12,665 nucleotides of DNA. Source: JASFJH01 sp050117725 (GTDB lineage Bacteria; Pseudomonadota; Gammaproteobacteria; AKS1). The stretch is taken from NCBI GenBank assembly GCA_050117725.1, contig JASFME010000041.1, forward strand, positions 1 through 12,665, written 5' to 3'. The position numbers were made by a program, and so were the translations under genes. Positions 10,811 to 12,665 of this stretch are shown piece by piece (the first letter of the stretch is position 1; every line of letters starts with the position of its first letter). A model generated the notes under the pieces. It was not told the DNA's origin and made no database searches. It saw only the letters and a program-made list of their open reading frames with translations.

Positions 10811-12665
10811 CCCTCTTCTCCCTACTCTCTTGCTCAGCCATACGACTCTTACTATCGACGGGCATTACCATGTCAACCGGCAGCATAATAACGACTGTTG
10901 TTCCTTCACTGTCTCCACTTTCGATACTGATGTGCCCGCCATGTTTTTGCACAATTCCGTAACTGACAGACAACCCAAGCCCTGTCCCCTCGCCTTCGGG
11001 TTTGGTTGAATAAAACGGATTAAATACTCTTGAAAGTTCATCAGCGGGGATACCCTGACCCTGATCCTGGACCACGATACGGGCATTACCATCGATCTGT
11101 TCAAGACTGACCGACAAGCCGCTATTCGCAGGCGATGCCTGGATCGCATTGAGCAGAATATTCACAATCACCTGTTGCAACTGGTTAGGATCACCCTGCA
11201 TGTACAGCTGATTGCAGATATTTTTCTCCAGGCTTAGCGATGTTGCCTCAAAACGATGCCTCAACAATGCCAGCGTGTCATTAAGCAGTGCAGCCATATC
11301 AAATCGCTCAATATGTGGTTCACTGGCACGGGCAAATTTCAGAATTCCCTGCACAATACGCGCACATCGTTGACCTTCATCCTGCAGTGTATGAATATCC
11401 TGCAACAGATCCTTGTCACTATGTTTGTCCAGTGATTTTTCAATCAATGACGCCAACGACATAATATTCATGAGCGGGTTATTAATCTCATGACCAATAC
11501 CCGCCGCCATCTGCCCGACTGCGGCGAGACGCTCGGATTGCCGAACCGCAGACTCGGCCTTGTCACGTTCGCGGCGTGTCCTTTCCAGGGTCTCACATAA
11601 ATAGTTAAATGCGCGCCCGACAATACCAATTTCATCACTGCGTGTTTCGGTGTAACGCGCATTGAATGCGCCGTCTGCATAGCGGGTGATCGTCGAGGCA
11701 AGCGCCTGTACCGGACTGGCCAGACGATCGGCTGCCCAGCGGGCGACAAGCAGGCTCAACACGAGTACCACACCCAATAACAGCCAGATACTGAAACGAA
11801 TTTCATTGATCGGTGCAAACACAGCATCACGCGACGCCTCGATCACGAGCAGCCAACTGGCACGTTCATCCTCATAGGGTTCATAGCGATGATAAAACAG
11901 CATGCGACCATCATCGAAGCTGAGCATACCCGGCTGATCGGCATTTTTTAACCGTAGCCAGTTATCCGCCCCGATATCCTTTGAAAGCCGGAAACTGGTA
12001 CCCAACTGGTCGGCGAAACGTTGCGCATTGTCCTGGTGGAACAGGTAAATCCCGTCCCGGTTGGAATTTTGATTGATCTCGGCGACATATACCTTGCCCG
12101 GGAAACCGCCCATCGAGGCAAGAATGGTCTCATCAATGCGGCTGCCCCACATATTCAGAACCAGCAAGCCATCGATTTCATTGCCCCGGCGAACCGGAAC
12201 GCTGTAACGCATCATCGCCGGGCAGAATTCTGCGTCCTGTCGTACCTGGCCAAGTTCGAAGTCCGAGACATATACATCGCGAAAGCCGTCGATGGCCTCC
12301 TTGTAAAACGGCCGTGTTGACTGGTCCGCGATATAGTAGCGATCGTAATCGGCATCCAGGTACTGCGGTTCAACCTTGTATCCTTCCTTGACCTTCATCA
12401 CCGTCTTGCCATTGGCGTCGATGACGCGCACGGCCTGGATGGTGGTAATACGTTGCTGGTAGTCGAGGAAGAACTGCTGCAATTCGGTGACGCGTTCATC
12501 GTAACGATCATCGGCTTTATCACGGGTTGCCCGCATAAATTCCTTGACCGCTGGCACCTGGGCCAGACCTTGCGCCATGGCACGCTGGCTGGCCAGCAAG
12601 GTATTGACTTCGCCGGCCATTTTATCGAGTTTGCCGTGCAATTCGGCCTCAATCCGGTGCTGGAG
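10797..12665 (-). CDS. Sensor histidine kinase with periplasmic Cache-like domain (5' end missing)
   Basis: The frame stays open to the window edge, so the start and first membrane helix are outside; about 622 residues are visible (numbering below from the TTG at 12641, which is not a likely start). Residues ~1-275 resemble a double-Cache periplasmic sensor (VRVIDANGKTVMKV; RPFYKEAIDGFRDVYVSDFEL; then SVPVRRGNEIDGLLVLNM). A membrane helix at ~283-301 is followed by a HAMP domain (to ~355), a short coiled coil, HisKA with His384 in GIGHEINNPL, and HATPase_c with NILLNA (494-499), DQGQGIP and GTGLGLS. It is an NtrB-like orthodox kinase that phosphorylates the response regulator next to it. Cys140 is a lone cysteine in the sensor part. 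The ligand is unknown; Cache domains often bind small organic molecules. Confidence 0.94.
   Translation of the reverse strand, partial: LQHRIEAELHGKLDKMAGEVNTLLASQRAMAQGLAQVPAVKEFMRATRDKADDRYDERVTELQQFFLDYQQRITTIQAVRVIDANGKTVMKVKEGYKVEPQYLDADYDRYYIADQSTRPFYKEAIDGFRDVYVSDFELGQVRQDAEFCPAMMRYSVPVRRGNEIDGLLVLNMWGSRIDETILASMGGFPGKVYVAEINQNSNRDGIYLFHQDNAQRFADQLGTSFRLSKDIGADNWLRLKNADQPGMLSFDDGRMLFYHRYEPYEDERASWLLVIEASRDAVFAPINEIRFSIWLLLGVVLVLSLLVARWAADRLASPVQALASTITRYADGAFNARYTETRSDEIGIVGRAFNYLCETLERTRRERDKAESAVRQSERLAAVGQMAAGIGHEINNPLMNIMSLASLIEKSLDKHSDKDLLQDIHTLQDEGQRCARIVQGILKFARASEPHIERFDMAALLNDTLALLRHRFEATSLSLEKNICNQLYMQGDPNQLQQVIVNILLNAIQASPANSGLSVSLEQIDGNARIVVQDQGQGIPADELSRVFNPFYSTKPEGEGTGLGLSVSYGIVQKHGGHISIESGDSEGTTVVIMLPVDMVMPVDSKSRMAEQESREKRVASN

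Noticed and set aside
12639..12641. TTG at 12641 as start of the sensor kinase
   Set aside because: The frame stays open to the window edge and the first membrane helix expected before a Cache domain is absent, so the start is outside.

Overview
The window looks like chromosome from a gammaproteobacterium, plausibly one with sulfur-based metabolism. Pointers are an E. coli-like initiator tRNA, an NtrC-type sigma-54 two-component system, a classical lipoprotein signal, and two DsrE-type and two rhodanese-type sulfur proteins. I cannot name the species. Base composition is moderately GC-rich and even, apart from AT-rich control regions near 7590-7650 and 9192-9424.

Region 1 (1-891, + strand) is the 3' end of a single-span membrane protein that resembles the C-terminal part of BatD/oxygen-tolerance proteins. 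It converges on, and overlaps by 4 bases, the last gene of the next block.

Region 2 (7530 down to 888, all - strand) is a tightly packed nine-gene block: a sterol-desaturase/fatty-acid-hydroxylase-type membrane di-iron protein, a TVP38/TMEM64 membrane protein fused to a rhodanese, a DsrE-family protein, a class I methyltransferase, the radical SAM enzyme ArsS, a fusion of the two arsenosugar-associated glycosyltransferases, a 75-residue membrane protein, a 121-residue Cys-rich protein, and the arsenite methyltransferase ArsM. ArsM and ArsS are the known core of oxo-arsenosugar synthesis: ArsM methylates arsenic and ArsS transfers the 5'-deoxyadenosyl group to it. The glycosyltransferase pair is the standard companion. 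The other genes make this an extended version, and a lipid or envelope end product and a link to reactive sulfur are inferences. No arsenic efflux pump or arsenate reductase is present in the window.

Region 3 (7531-8376): a divergent + strand gene encodes an ArsR-type repressor fused to a rhodanese domain. It reads away from the block across a 120-base intergenic region holding a good promoter and a palindromic operator candidate, and probably controls the block.

Region 4 (8334-8650): an initiator tRNA-fMet gene (- strand) with its own sigma-70 promoter and terminator. A degenerate second copy of tRNA 3' half plus terminator follows it and also supplies the stop codon of the ArsR-rhodanese gene.

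Region 5 (8666-12665, - strand): a sensor histidine kinase (5' end outside the window), an overlapping NtrC-type response regulator, and a small DsrE-like lipoprotein. The 233-base gap between regulator and lipoprotein contains, in order, a tandem palindromic repeat, a perfect IHF consensus and a near-consensus sigma-54 -24/-12 promoter, all with textbook spacing. The lipoprotein is therefore very probably the direct target of the neighbouring two-component system, and this is the least described system in the window.
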